DNA from: Diphasiastrum complanatum
Taxonomy: Eukaryota; Streptophyta; Lycopodiopsida; Lycopodiales; Lycopodiaceae
DNA: 64,000 nt
Direction: 5' to 3'
Assembly: GCA_029204225.1 (NCBI GenBank)
Contig: CM055108.1
Location: 10,202,293-10,266,292, forward strand
The stretch's first letter is position 1. The number at the start of each line of letters is the position of its first letter. Below, piece by piece: positions 1-10,350 of the stretch. The position numbers were made by a program, and so were the translations under genes. The notes beneath the pieces are model-generated. The model was not told where the DNA came from and made no database searches. It saw nothing but the letters and a program-made list of their open reading frames with translations.

Positions 1-1300
1 CGATTTCTTTGAGGCTCATGGTTTGGCGATTCTTACCTCCACTGTCGTGGCAAACGGATATTTTCGCTCCCATGTCGTTCTTCACATAAGCAGAAAAGCT
101 TAAAAACCTTTAGTTGCTACCTATAATTTGCGTGCCTTTCTTTGAGAATCTGCTGTTTCTTCGTGTTTCTTAACATAGCCAGTTTTCTATTTCTTTAACT
201 CGCAAGCTATAAGCCTTTTCAGTTTCAAAAGAGTAGTCTCATGTTACCGACAACATTATTTGATTTTTAAATTTGAAAGCCATTATGGCCTGGTTATTGC
301 CTTTCCCAGTTCTTTGTCAAATCTGCATCAAGTTATGGAGAATTGATATGATGTACAGATGGTTAATACATGTGGGCGAAGCATGTGGGTATTTTCAGGA
401 GAGATTCCAATTTGAAATTTCGCAAGCCTGTTGCAAGTAGACGCCATTTAAAACCTCGTTGAAGGCCAACAACACGTTAAGATGGCAATGCATCTTGATG
501 AACATGCATTAACACTTTCGAGATTTTTGGTTCTATGATTACATGTATTCAAAAAGTTTAGTTTAAGTGTTGCTAAGGAGTGTCATTGGTTGAAAATCTA
601 TATGTACTATGGTCCACTATGGGAGACTCGATGATAAATACTTAGTAAGATTGATATCGAAAAAAATTACTCAAAGTATAAGTTCCTTATTGTATCAATT
701 TGTGTAATTTCTTTGCAATATTATTGTTGATGAAAGTCTAATGTCATCCCAAACATATAACTAAATGTTATCTTAAGCTTGAGTAGTATATTACAAGTAC
801 TCTTTAGAAAAACAACTAAGTTGTCAAGACTCAAAATACTATCATAATTGACTTAGTCCTACCTATCCATTGAATACTTTCTAATTCAAACAACTTAAAA
901 TTCAAAAATCATTGAATTCACCACAAATGGAAATACATCAAATCTTGAAATATCAAATTTCTATATAGTTCAACATTTTTGGTCAAAGCAGAAAAGTGAC
1001 GTGCACAATGTTGTGAAATTAGGTACAAAAACCAAAAGAGAATTAGCTAATGAATCAGTAATTAGTCCACTATGTCAGGTAGGCTAGAATTTAATTGTGT
1101 AAAAGGACTAGTTCATGAATGACAAACTCAGCGCAAATTGCAACTCACCATGATTTTTGATGTCATTTGCGACATGAAATCATGCATTTACTTTTTTTTT
1201 TTTCTGACTCGACATGGACACCGCAAAACATGTCGTAATAGGGTTGTTGGATTCCGATGACTAGAAAACGTGTCAAAAAACAATGCCTACGCTGATCAGC
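1..1300. other. Unassigned AT-rich DNA, no gene seen
   Basis: No reading frame of convincing length or composition and no retroelement motif was recognised on either strand. The stretch ends abruptly where similarity to the Gypsy-1 LTR begins, so it is either flanking DNA or the sequence that replaced the missing part of the 5' LTR. Confidence 0.6.
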
Positions 1301-1550
1301 AATTACGGACCTTGACCAAATCGTTTCATCATTGGTGTTCCTGGATGCCAATTTAATTAAATATCTTTGGATAATCAGTTATGTCGCTGTAGTATTCATT
1401 GTGAACTTTATACACTCTAGTCTGTTTATCATCATACATACATTTACCATGCAAAACATGAGATTATTCTCTCTCTTGGGGAATGATCAAACCTTTTATA
1501 CTACGTAATTCATTGATTTTGTGGAAATCTATAACGACTAGGCCACCACA
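1301..1550 (+). repeat. Truncated 5' LTR of Gypsy-1
   Basis: These 250 bases match the last quarter of the LTRs at 11479-12411 (+) and 31158-32178 (-) and end with the same CCACCACA terminus, five bases before the primer site. Upstream of 1301 the similarity stops, so the promoter half of this LTR is gone. Confidence 0.85.
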
Positions 1551-1555
1551 AAATT

Positions 1556-1573
1556 TGGCGTCGTTGCCGGGGA
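1556..1573 (+). other. Primer binding site complementary to tRNA-Asp
   Basis: The 18 bases TGGCGTCGTTGCCGGGGA differ at one position from the 3'-end complement of plant tRNA-Asp that primes Athila/Tat-type elements. The site starts 5 bases after the LTR end. The same variant base occurs in Gypsy-2, so it is a family feature and not a private mutation. Confidence 0.85.
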
Positions 1574-1638
1574 GATGAATTTCACCTTTTGCAATATTTT
1601 TAAGTGTATTACGTCTACGAATCTTTCTCATATAATGC

Positions 1639-2388
1639 ATGCCAAGAACATACTCCGAAGCAATTATTGAACATAAACGTTTAGAGCGTGCATATAGGAA
1701 GTCTAGAGATTTGTATTTCCAGAATTTGCAAAACTCACCAATTAGAGCAAGATTAACCCCTAAAGCATTTAATGATCTTTTACATGCTACTACAACATTT
1801 GTAGATTCATTTGAGGAAAGATCCGTTGAAACACCAAGTTCTACAAATTCGCCTGAATCAGATTCGTCTGATTCTACTTCCAAACCAAGTTCAGACTCTT
1901 TGTCCGAGTGAAGTTTAGATTCAGATCCTCCAAGTTCATCTAGTTCACCACCATCTGTTAATATGGCTAATCCAGCGCCACCCACATCTACAAAAATTAG
2001 ATATGATTTCTTTAAGGGATCATCATCTGAAGGTGCAGATAGTTATATGTCGCAATTTGAATCCATTACCATAGCAAACAAAGAGCAGACGGACGAGGAT
2101 AAAGTTAGAATTTTGCCAAGTCTTCTGTGGAAGCAGGCTAGGATTTGGTACAGTCAATTAGTACTGGAAACAATTAATACTTGGAATGCTTTAAAAGCAA
2201 CATTCCTTAAACAATTTAGGGAGATAGGATATTCCACTAGATTGTTGGCTCGGCTTAACTCTGTTGAAAAAAAGCCAAAGGAATCACTTAGGAAATATAC
2301 TCGTAGGGTTAATAATTTAATAGAAAAGTTAGGAGTTTTACATCTGCAAGCACTATGGCGATTGTATTCAAAACGCACCCAAAGCTAG
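1639..2388 (+). pseudogene. gag: Partial gag of Gypsy-1
   Basis: The frame opens with ATG at 1639, is broken by an in-frame TGA at 1909-1911, and stays open to 2388. It encodes a basic start, a Ser/Glu-rich stretch, and then the capsid-like retrotransposon gag domain, with a DFFKG start, a FESIT segment and an LKATFLKQFR helix followed by ESLRKYTRR. The Gypsy-2 copy at 29402-31069 is colinear until about 2335. After that the Gypsy-2 gag continues to zinc knuckles, whereas here the sequence jumps into the accessory frame, so the last residues of this frame are read out of frame through unrelated sequence. The protein would lack its nucleic-acid-binding C-terminus. Identification as gag is firm; function is unlikely. 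Confidence 0.8.
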
Positions 2389-3030
2389 TGATACCAGTAT
2401 TACAACTACTAGCTGTTTGAGCGCGAATTGAAGGTCTTCTTCAATTCAATCCATCAGTAATTCTTATTGATTTATGTTATGAGCTGATCCGCAATTTGGG
2501 CGAAACAGAAGAAGGACATATTTCCACAACCGTCCGCAATCAAGAGATTGTTATCACAGAGGGGTTTTAATTTTGTGCCTTAGGATTGCCTATGGACGGC
2601 AGTATGCCAGTTACTAAACCAGATTTCATTGCGGAGAGCGGAGCTTTTCAAGAAGAGGCTTATCTTGAGAAACGGGGATACAAACTCTCTTACATAAGAG
2701 ATCCCAATCTCAAGAGCTTCGTTCGATTTGCTCTTGCTTCTATCTTCTTACCGGAGCAAGAGTACACAATTTCAAATACCAATATGGGATACTTGCTGAG
2801 AGCTTTAAATGGAGAACAGATTGCCTTCGGACAGATTGCTTTCAGGCAAATTCTATAAATTAATAAAAGTTAATCAGTTCTCCAGGCTGGGTCACTAGAT
2901 GGGCATTTTATGTATGCATGCTGGTGTGCTGACAATGCAGGAGGATATCAGGATTGCACCAGTACTACTAGAGCTAGCCCCATCAATTGAGGTGGAATCC
3001 CAAATGCAGACATCAAAGGCAACCACCATA
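2355..3030 (+). pseudogene. Accessory ORF of the Gypsy-1/2 family, N-terminal domain (copy 1)
   Basis: The frame starts with ATG at 2355 (MAIVF...) and is continuous apart from TGA at 2418, TAA at 2568 and a one-base insertion near 2845 relative to the copy at 23823-24520. It includes IRDPNLKSF, a hydrophobic helix ending in FLPEQ, and a LLRALNGEQI helix. That spacing resembles the 'putative plant transposon protein' domain found in env-position ORFs of Athila-type elements; this is a match of pattern from memory, not a search result. The domain is followed by a low-complexity Ser/Thr-rich linker, into which Copia-A inserted. The coding sequence resumes at 9278. No function can be assigned. 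Confidence 0.6.
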
Positions 3031-3035
3031 GCAGC
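3031..3035. repeat. Target site duplication GCAGC, left copy (Copia-A)
   Basis: Perfect 5-bp match with 9273-9277, the usual length for Copia integration. Confidence 0.95.
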
Positions 3036-3772
3036 TGTGAAGAATTGAAAAAGATTATCTATGTTAGATATAGGGGTCTTATGTTTTTTACATCAAGCAT
3101 CTAGGTGTAGGATGTTGATAGGAATAAATTTGGCATAGATGGCAAATTATGCATTTCCACTTGTAATGCCACTATTGAGCCAAAATAGAGTAAGAGGCTA
3201 AACACTTGCTAATTAGAGTGTAGACAAGTGTAAAGTTTTTGTTTGATGAATTCCAAGAGGTCCAATAGGATATAGAGGTGGAACCTTGTGAGGTCCAATA
3301 GGAAATTGAGGTGTGCTTGAATATAGTCCAATAGAATTAAGAGGTGCATAGATCAATGATCCAATAGGATCAAGAGGTGACAAAATGTGGTCCAATCATA
3401 GTTAAGCATAGTGGTAGCTCGTGGACCTACTAGTATCATTGTACTCCTCATTTTGAAATCAATTGATTTGGTGATTTCATGGATTTTGTGAGTTATTGGA
3501 TTTCTAGCTTTCTCTCTCTACCCGAGAGCTCTTGATGTATTTTCTCTCTCTACCCGAGGAGAGCAGCTTGTTTTTACTTAGATTATTTTTTGAATACTTC
3601 CCACATGTGTGAGTGAGAGTTGGAAGTGATTGAATGCATGTAGTAGTGTGTTTTTGCCACAGAATCAAAGATAGATCTTGAATCTCAATCTAGTCTTGAT
3701 CTTGGTGCATCTACACACCTTAGGAGATCACAAGTACATGTAGTGGACAATCCACACGTGTGAAATTCAACA
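3036..3772 (+). repeat. 5' LTR of Copia-A
   Basis: It begins TGTGAAGAATTG and ends TTCAACA. About 3257-3400 holds five degenerate copies of a (G)TCCAATAG...GAGGT motif, and about 3510-3560 holds two copies of TCTCTCTACCCGAG. Just before the end lies the palindrome CACACGTGTG, a perfect G-box-type core. The repeats are candidates for LTR enhancer elements by analogy with other plant Copia LTRs; no TATA box is obvious. Confidence 0.95.
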
Positions 3773-3785
3773 TGGTATCAGAGCC
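3773..3785 (+). other. Primer binding site (tRNA-Met) of Copia-A
   Basis: TGGTATCAGAGCC follows the LTR without a spacer. It is the canonical complement of the plant initiator tRNA-Met 3' end. Confidence 0.95.
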
Positions 3786-4527
3786 TACCTAAGGTTACCA
3801 TGCATTTTGATCCATCTAAGTGAAAAATTTTCATCAATCTTGAGCTAGAAATTGTCAAGGCCCATTTTCCTAGCTATCTTGTTCAATCTTGGATCAAAAG
3901 AGATCAAAAGGACATTGATTGGGTCTGATCTGGTACTGTACGGAATCAGGTGCTCAGACACGTGTGAGGAACATCCAATTTCAGTTTGGAAGTTCTCTCT
4001 CATGTTTGATCCATTTATCTTGCTTGATAGCTTGTTTTGAAGCTATTTTTGTCTAGTTTCTGTTGCAATCAGTTTCATTCCATTTGGTTGAGCCAATCAA
4101 AAGTTATAAGCTTTTGAAGAGGGTTAGGTAGGGCACCTAGACCTGGGTGGACACATTTGGTTTGGTCAAGAGATTGCTTGGTTGATCCAAAATCACAGTT
4201 GTATGCTTGCCAATCTCATCTATATGTGATCTAGGCACTGTTTTGAGATCTTAGCCATTTTGTTTCATGCAATATAATTGTATTTGAGTCAAATTTGGTT
4301 TCTTAGTGTATTTCACACGTGCTAAGAGTGTTGGATCCTAACTTTGCCTATACTCCATCATTTGATGTGAAATAGATCTTGTTTTAGAGAGATTTGTGTA
4401 GCTAGTGAGAATCAATTCACAAATGTTGTAAGATCTTTCATAAGAGGAGATAGTACTCAATTATTGGATCCTATTGAAAGTGTGTAACAACATTTATTGT
4501 TCATCATCTGAGTTTTCTTCACTTCAA

Positions 4528-7500
4528 ATGTCTTCAATGGGTTCATCCTTGTTGGAACCAAGTGAAAGATTGACCACTTCAAATTATTCAATTTGGAAAA
4601 TGAGGATGGAGTCCATCTTGATCCTTCAAGACGTGATGGACATAGTTCTTGGCCTTGAAGAAGAACCACAAGTTCTTCAAGAGGTTCAAAAATACAAAAA
4701 GAGAGCTAGGATGGCTCTCCACTACATTAAGATGAATGTCTCTAATGAGATATTGAGGGAGATAGGTACTTGTACAGCAGCCAAAGAAGCTTGGGATTGT
4801 CTCAAGACTATCTATGAGGCTAAGAATACCTCTAGGCTTCTCACTCTTAGGAATCAAATCTTTCAAAGTAGCCAAAAGAGTGATGAGAGTGCATCTAGTT
4901 ATGTTTTGAGAGTAAAAGATATTCATAGAGAGCTTGCTTGTATTGGTGATTCCATCAATCAAAATGAGCTAGTTCAAGTCATTCTCAATGGCTTGAGAAG
5001 TGAATTTGATAATCTTGTCCAATCCTATGCCATTAAGGAGGAGCTACCAAGTTTGGAGGCTCTCCAAAGTGTGCTAATTTCAGAAGAATCAAGACAAGAG
5101 TATAAGCTCTTGAGGATGGACAAGCTTTCTCTCACTCATAATGATGGCAAAGCTCTTTTTGCCAAGGATAAGCACAAAGAGAGGAGCAAGAACCAACATC
5201 AACAATCCTCAAGCAAGGACAAAGTCAAATCCAAAGACAAAGATGAGGAGGAAGATGATTCCTCTAATGCTTCATCATCCAAGCTCAAGAAGAAGAAGAA
5301 GATCAAGTGCTTTTATTGTGGCAAGAAAGGTCATTATGCCACCAATTGCTTCAAAAAGAAGAATCAACTCAAGCAAGCCAATATTACCAATGAGAAGGAA
5401 GACACTATTGCAAGTGATGGAGAGGGATCTCTTATGGTCTCTAGTTTCTCATCTACTCCTTTCAAGAAGGACGGCCTATGGTATATTGATAGTGGAGCCT
5501 CTTCACATATGTGTAGCTCCAAGGACTCTTTCTCTTCTATTGCACCTTATGATGGAGTGAAGAAATCAATATACACTGCAAATGATTTTGAATGTCCTAT
5601 TGAAGGCATAGGGAACATTCCCTTGAAGCTTGCATCCTCTAAAGTTCTTTCTCTCTCTAGAGTTCTTTATGTACCTAAGCTTACCAAGAATCTTATTAGT
5701 GTTGGCCAATTGCTTGATAATGGCCTTGATGTAAAATTCAATGTTGATACTTGCACTATCAAGAAGAATGATGAGATACTTGCATTAGGATCTAGATTTG
5801 GTGGCATCTATAAACTAGATCCAAATGAGTATGTGAATGCTTGTAATGTTGCTCTTGTGAACAAGCTCTCTATGGAGGAATTATGGCATAGGAGGTTGGG
5901 ACATCCCAACTACAAATCCATGCTCTCTATGATCAAAGAATCCAAAGCTATTGGCTTGCCAAAGTCATTCTCCAAGAAGATCAAGCCTTGTGAGGCTTGT
6001 GCTATTGCTAAATCTCACAAAAAGCCATTTACAAGATCTTCTATCAAAAGCAAGCATCCTTTGGAGTTAATCCACTCGGATGTGCATTTCTCATCAACTA
6101 CAAGCAAGGGAGGAGCCACTTGTTTTGTTACTTTCATTGATGATTACACAAGATTCACTTGGATATATCTTCTTGCTTCAAAATCTATGGTGTTTGATCA
6201 TTTCCTTATTTTCAAAGCTTATGTAGAGAAGCAATTCTCATTCAAGATTAAAGCTCTTAGAAGTGATGGAGGTGGTGAATATATCTCCAATAAATTTCAA
6301 GACTTTTGTGAGCTTGAAGGCATTAAAAGAGAGTTTTCTTGTGCCTACTCTCCATCTCAAAATGGAGTGGCCGAGAGAAAGAATAGATCTCTATGTGAAT
6401 GTGCAAAATCTATGAGAATTGAGGCATCTTTGCCCAAAGATTTTTGGGGAGAAGCCATTAATTGTGCAAATTATCTTTGCAATAGGCTCCCACATATAGC
6501 TCTTGGAGGAAAGTCACCATATGAAATCTTATTTTTGAAGAAGCCTAAGGTTGATCACCTTAGAATTTTTGGATGCTTATGCTTTGTCCATATGCCCTTG
6601 GAAACAAGGAAGAAGGAAGATCCTAGTGCATGCAAAGGGATCATGGTTGGATACTCATCCACCAAGAAGGCCTATAGAGTCTTTATACTCTCTACTTCTC
6701 AAGTTATTGAAAGTAGAGATGTTGTCTTTCATGAAGATCAACACTCATCATTTGAAGAGGCCGAGATCAAGAAATCTATGGATGCATCATCAATTATTGA
6801 TTTTGAAGACAATCATGATGTGATGGGGTCGAGATTTGAAGAAGACTCTCCTCGGATTTTTTCACCAAGAAGATCCATGAGAGATAGATCCGAGCCTAAG
6901 AGGCTCTCATATGTTGACAAAGGCAAACAAGTGGATCTTGATTCCACTAATTATGTTTTTTATGTCTCTCATGAAGAGCCAAAGAATGTACAAGAGGCAC
7001 TTAATACCAAGGAGTGGTATGATGCCATGAAGCAAGAGTATGATGCATTGATCACCAACAATACTTGGGAACTTGTGGATCCTCCTTCCAACAAGCATGT
7101 GATTGGTTGCAAGTGGGTATTTCGGATCAAGTTCAATCATGATGGCACCATTAACAAGCATAAAGCAAGATTATGTGCCAAAGGATTTGCTCAAATCCAT
7201 GGTCTTGATTATGAGGAAACCTTTGCACCCGTTGCAAAGATGGTGACAATAAGAATTCTTATTTCTCTTGCTTGTTTTTTCAAGTGGAAGGTGTTCCAAT
7301 TAGATGTATCCAATGCTTTTCTAAATGGTTATCTTGAGGAGGAGATCTATATGGAACAACCTCAAGGATTCATCAAGGATGAGTCCAAAGTGTGCTTGCT
7401 CTTCAAAAGTCTTTATGGACTCAAGCAAGCACCAAGATCATGGTATTCAAGACTTAACTCTTTCCTTATGTCACTAGGATTTACTCTTAGTGACTATGAT

Positions 7501-8517
7501 CCTTCCATGTATCTAAAGTTTGTTGATAGCAATATTGTCATTCTTCTAATTTATGTTGATGACATTATTCTTTGTGGAAGTTGTATCAAGCTAGTTGATG
7601 AAACCAAGCTAGCACTTGGATGTGAGTTTAAAATGCAAGATCTAGGAGAGATACATTACATCCTAGGCCTAGAAATTGATTTTTATGAAAATCATGTCTT
7701 TATATGCCAATCTAGATATGCTCACTCTATGTTGAAAAAATTCCATATGGAAAATTCTAAGAGCATAGATACTCCAATGGAGCAAATTGTAAAAGATCCT
7801 AATAAAGGTGATGAAATATCCTTTGAGGACATCACACTTTTTAGGAGTCTTGTAGGCTCCTTGATTTGGCTTACCATTACTAGGCCCGATCTTAGTTTTT
7901 GTGTGCACAAATTGAGTCAATTTATGCAAGAACCTAAGATCCATCATTGGAAGATGGCCAAGAGGATTTTAAGATATGTATCTTCATCTTGTGATTTTGG
8001 TCTACTCTATAAAAGTGAAGATCTATCCATTATTGGCTATTCGGATTCGGACTTTGCAAGTGACAAAATGGATCGAAAGTCTATTAGTGCATACACTATC
8101 TTTCTTGGAGGCAATCTAATATCTTGGCTTTCCAAAAAGCAAGATACTATATCTCTCTCTTCATGTGAGGCCGAGTTCAAAGCACTCACTACAACTACCA
8201 AAGAAGTGCTTTGGATCAAGAGGTTATTAATGGAACTAAAGTGCATCAAGGAGGATGATCTACCAATGATCAAGTGTGATAACATCTCGGCCCAAGCTCT
8301 TGCCAATAATCCCATATTTCATGCAAGAAGCAAGCACATAGAAGTGGCACACCATTTTGTGAGAGAAAAGCTTATTGGAGGAGAAATCTATTTGGAGCAT
8401 GTCAACTCGTCCTCTTGTATTGCCGATCTACTCACCAAGCCTTTGAGCAAAAGTGCTTTCATCAAGCATAGATCTAATCTTGGAGTTATATCAAGATCAA
8501 TGCTCAAATCTTCATAG
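4528..8517 (+). CDS. gag-pol: Gag-pol polyprotein of Copia-A (intact)
   Basis: A single 1,329-residue frame from ATG 4528 to TAG. The frame is open further upstream, but 4528 is the first ATG. Domain order is Copia type. Gag capsid comes first (SNYSIWKMRMES near residue 20), then a CX2CX4HX4C zinc knuckle (C261-C274) after a Lys/Asp/Glu-rich linker. Protease has DSGAS with the catalytic Asp at about 321. The HHCC integrase finger starts LWHRRLGH (His454, His459). The integrase core has D518, D580 and E616, a DD35E arrangement. RT carries YVDD at 1009-1012, and RNase H has Asp about 1173 and Glu about 1214, ending in the usual ADLLTKPL tail. All catalytic residues sought are present. It would form virus-like particles, copy its RNA in the cytoplasm and insert the cDNA in the nucleus. 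Confidence 0.97.
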   Translation: MSSMGSSLLEPSERLTTSNYSIWKMRMESILILQDVMDIVLGLEEEPQVLQEVQKYKKRARMALHYIKMNVSNEILREIGTCTAAKEAWDCLKTIYEAKNTSRLLTLRNQIFQSSQKSDESASSYVLRVKDIHRELACIGDSINQNELVQVILNGLRSEFDNLVQSYAIKEELPSLEALQSVLISEESRQEYKLLRMDKLSLTHNDGKALFAKDKHKERSKNQHQQSSSKDKVKSKDKDEEEDDSSNASSSKLKKKKKIKCFYCGKKGHYATNCFKKKNQLKQANITNEKEDTIASDGEGSLMVSSFSSTPFKKDGLWYIDSGASSHMCSSKDSFSSIAPYDGVKKSIYTANDFECPIEGIGNIPLKLASSKVLSLSRVLYVPKLTKNLISVGQLLDNGLDVKFNVDTCTIKKNDEILALGSRFGGIYKLDPNEYVNACNVALVNKLSMEELWHRRLGHPNYKSMLSMIKESKAIGLPKSFSKKIKPCEACAIAKSHKKPFTRSSIKSKHPLELIHSDVHFSSTTSKGGATCFVTFIDDYTRFTWIYLLASKSMVFDHFLIFKAYVEKQFSFKIKALRSDGGGEYISNKFQDFCELEGIKREFSCAYSPSQNGVAERKNRSLCECAKSMRIEASLPKDFWGEAINCANYLCNRLPHIALGGKSPYEILFLKKPKVDHLRIFGCLCFVHMPLETRKKEDPSACKGIMVGYSSTKKAYRVFILSTSQVIESRDVVFHEDQHSSFEEAEIKKSMDASSIIDFEDNHDVMGSRFEEDSPRIFSPRRSMRDRSEPKRLSYVDKGKQVDLDSTNYVFYVSHEEPKNVQEALNTKEWYDAMKQEYDALITNNTWELVDPPSNKHVIGCKWVFRIKFNHDGTINKHKARLCAKGFAQIHGLDYEETFAPVAKMVTIRILISLACFFKWKVFQLDVSNAFLNGYLEEEIYMEQPQGFIKDESKVCLLFKSLYGLKQAPRSWYSRLNSFLMSLGFTLSDYDPSMYLKFVDSNIVILLIYVDDIILCGSCIKLVDETKLALGCEFKMQDLGEIHYILGLEIDFYENHVFICQSRYAHSMLKKFHMENSKSIDTPMEQIVKDPNKGDEISFEDITLFRSLVGSLIWLTITRPDLSFCVHKLSQFMQEPKIHHWKMAKRILRYVSSSCDFGLLYKSEDLSIIGYSDSDFASDKMDRKSISAYTIFLGGNLISWLSKKQDTISLSSCEAEFKALTTTTKEVLWIKRLLMELKCIKEDDLPMIKCDNISAQALANNPIFHARSKHIEVAHHFVREKLIGGEIYLEHVNSSSCIADLLTKPLSKSAFIKHRSNLGVISRSMLKSS

Positions 8518-8522
8518 ATAAT

Positions 8523-8535
8523 TTTTTAGGAGGAG
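8523..8535 (+). other. Polypurine tract of Copia-A
   Basis: TTTTTTAGGAGGAG lies directly before the 3' LTR and fits the plus-strand primer expected there. Confidence 0.8.
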
Positions 8536-9272
8536 TGTGAAGAATTGAAAAAGATTATCTATGTTAGATATAGGGGTCTTATGTTTTTTACATCAAGCAT
8601 CTAGGTGTAGGATGTTGATAGGAATAAATTTGGCATAGATGGCAAATTATGCATTTCCACTTGTAATGCCACTATTGAGCCAAAATAGAGTAAGAGGCTA
8701 AACACTTGCTAATTAGAGTGTAGACAAGTGTAAAGTTTTTGTTTGATGAATTCCAAGAGGTCCAATAGGATATAGAGGTGGAACCTTGTGAGGTCCAATA
8801 GGAAATTGAGGTGTGCTTGAATATAGTCCAATAGAATTAAGAGGTGCATAGATCAATGATCCAATAGGATCAAGAGGTGACAAAATGTGGTCCAATCATA
8901 GTTAAGCATAGTGGTAGCTCGTGGACCTACTAGTATCATTGTACTCCTCATTTTGAAATCAATTGATTTGGTGATTTCATGGATTTTGTGAGTTATTGGA
9001 TTTCTAGCTTTCTCTCTCTACCCGAGAGCTCTTGATGTATTTTCTCTCTCTACCCGAGGAGAGCAGCTTGTTTTTACTTAGATTATTTTTTGAATACTTC
9101 CCACATGTGTGAGTGAGAGTTGGAAGTGATTGAATGCATGTAGTAGTGTGTTTTTGCCATAGAATCAAAGATAGATCTTGAATCTCAATCTAGTCTTGAT
9201 CTTGGTGCATCTACACACCTTAGGAGATCACAAGTACATGTAGTGGACAATCCACACGTGTGAAATTCAACA
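8536..9272 (+). repeat. 3' LTR of Copia-A
   Basis: 737 bp, the same length as the 5' LTR, with one substitution seen (T at 9160). It carries the same internal TCCAATAG motif series and terminal CACACGTGTG palindrome. Confidence 0.95.
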
Positions 9273-9277
9273 GCAGC
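9273..9277. repeat. Target site duplication GCAGC, right copy (Copia-A)
   Basis: Perfect match with the left copy at 3031-3035. After it the interrupted accessory frame continues with CACATCATCATC, as in the uninterrupted copy on the minus strand. Confidence 0.95.
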
Positions 9278-10350
9278 CACATCATCATCATCATCATCAA
9301 GTCAAGGGAGCATGGTGAGGATGACTTCGCCATCATCCCGATACACACCACTGTCCAGCAAAGAAGGAAATAGTAATGCAGAAGAGGAGGCGGAGGACAC
9401 TGTTGATCAGGAGCATAATCAGGCTAAAATACCACAAGAGCCAGAACCACAAAGAGTAGAACAACTTTCTGATGACCAGCAGGGCAGCGAAAGCAACGTT
9501 GAGGAACCAATCCTCGATGCCGAGGTATATCAAAAGGTTTTTGGAACACTATTGCCAAATACTCGGGCAGCTATTCAGCATCTTGCTAGCTTGGAGAAGG
9601 TATCCAGGAAGCTGGGGTCCAAGTATGAAAGAGTCTGAGCAGACCTCACCCAAAAAGATATAGAGCTGAACAAAAAAAAGGCTGAGTTGGCCTATAGAAA
9701 TGAGGAGCTTGAAGCAGCCAATGCGGAGCTGAGCAAAAAAGATACAGAACTTGAAGAAGCGAAAGGAAGGCTGGGATGACACGCTCGAAGTGTTGGAAGA
9801 AATGCAAGAGCAGTCCAACGCCTTCGAAAGTGAGAACATACTACTTAAACAACAACTTCAGACCCTGCAGGCTTCTTTGCAGGAGGAGAGATGAGTGCGA
9901 ACTACTCTTTAGAGTAGCAATGCGGAGCTAAGCAATGAACTCAACAGTACTCAGGAATCAATTGTCCAACTACAAAATTCTGTAGAAATGTTAAAGAAAG
10001 GCAATCAGATATACAAGAACCAGGTCGAAGAGGCAATACTGTGGCGAATCAGCGTCGAAGTCACACTCGGTGCCTGCGTATCTCATGGCAGGTACCGAAT
10101 TGATCCGGTAGCATGGATCCAGGAGAGGATGATCCAGACCTTCCAGATGCAATATCTGCAGCCATAGATGATTGCTTATGAGAATATGAAGGAAGAATTA
10201 GAAGAGGCCAACTTCCAATCAGGCCAAATGCAGATTTCTGATGCGGAAGAACCAGCGCAAGGACAAGATCAGGAGACGCAGACAGATGAGCCAACACCAG
10301 TAATGTCAGAAAAGGCCATCCAAACAGATACCATCTGCAAGCAGATCTGA
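9278..10350 (+). pseudogene. Accessory ORF of Gypsy-1, linker and coiled-coil region
   Basis: This continues the frame interrupted by Copia-A. It starts with a (TCA)n run coding for serines, then an acidic Gln/Glu-rich stretch (9312-9638), then heptad-like sequence with repeated ELxxxxAEL and KKDTELEEAK segments that strongly suggests a coiled coil. Disabling changes include TGA at 9636-9638, further stops near 9776 and 9892, and frame changes before the segment at 10168-10350. The composition (Glu, Gln, Lys, Leu rich, with almost no catalytic-type motifs) suggests an assembly role for the ancestral protein. Function is unknown. Confidence 0.55.

Larger units (their letters stand above)
3036..9272 (+). 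mobile_element. Copia-A: complete, young Ty1/copia retrotransposon
   Basis: The element is 6,237 bp with two 737-bp LTRs, a tRNA-Met primer site directly after the 5' LTR, one uninterrupted gag-pol frame, and a purine tract before the 3' LTR. It is bounded by the 5-bp target duplication GCAGC (3031-3035 and 9273-9277). I find one difference between the LTRs (C at 3660, T at 9160). The related accessory frame at 23823-24520 carries a single GCAGC at the same place without an insertion, so the empty site is visible in the window. All parts needed for transposition appear present. Confidence 0.97.

Noticed and set aside
3213-3395. Identical 60-codon minus-strand frame at 3213-3395 and 8713-8895
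   Set aside because: It lies in both LTRs of Copia-A and is identical because the LTRs are; the Pro/Leu/Ile pattern comes from the TCCAATAG repeats.
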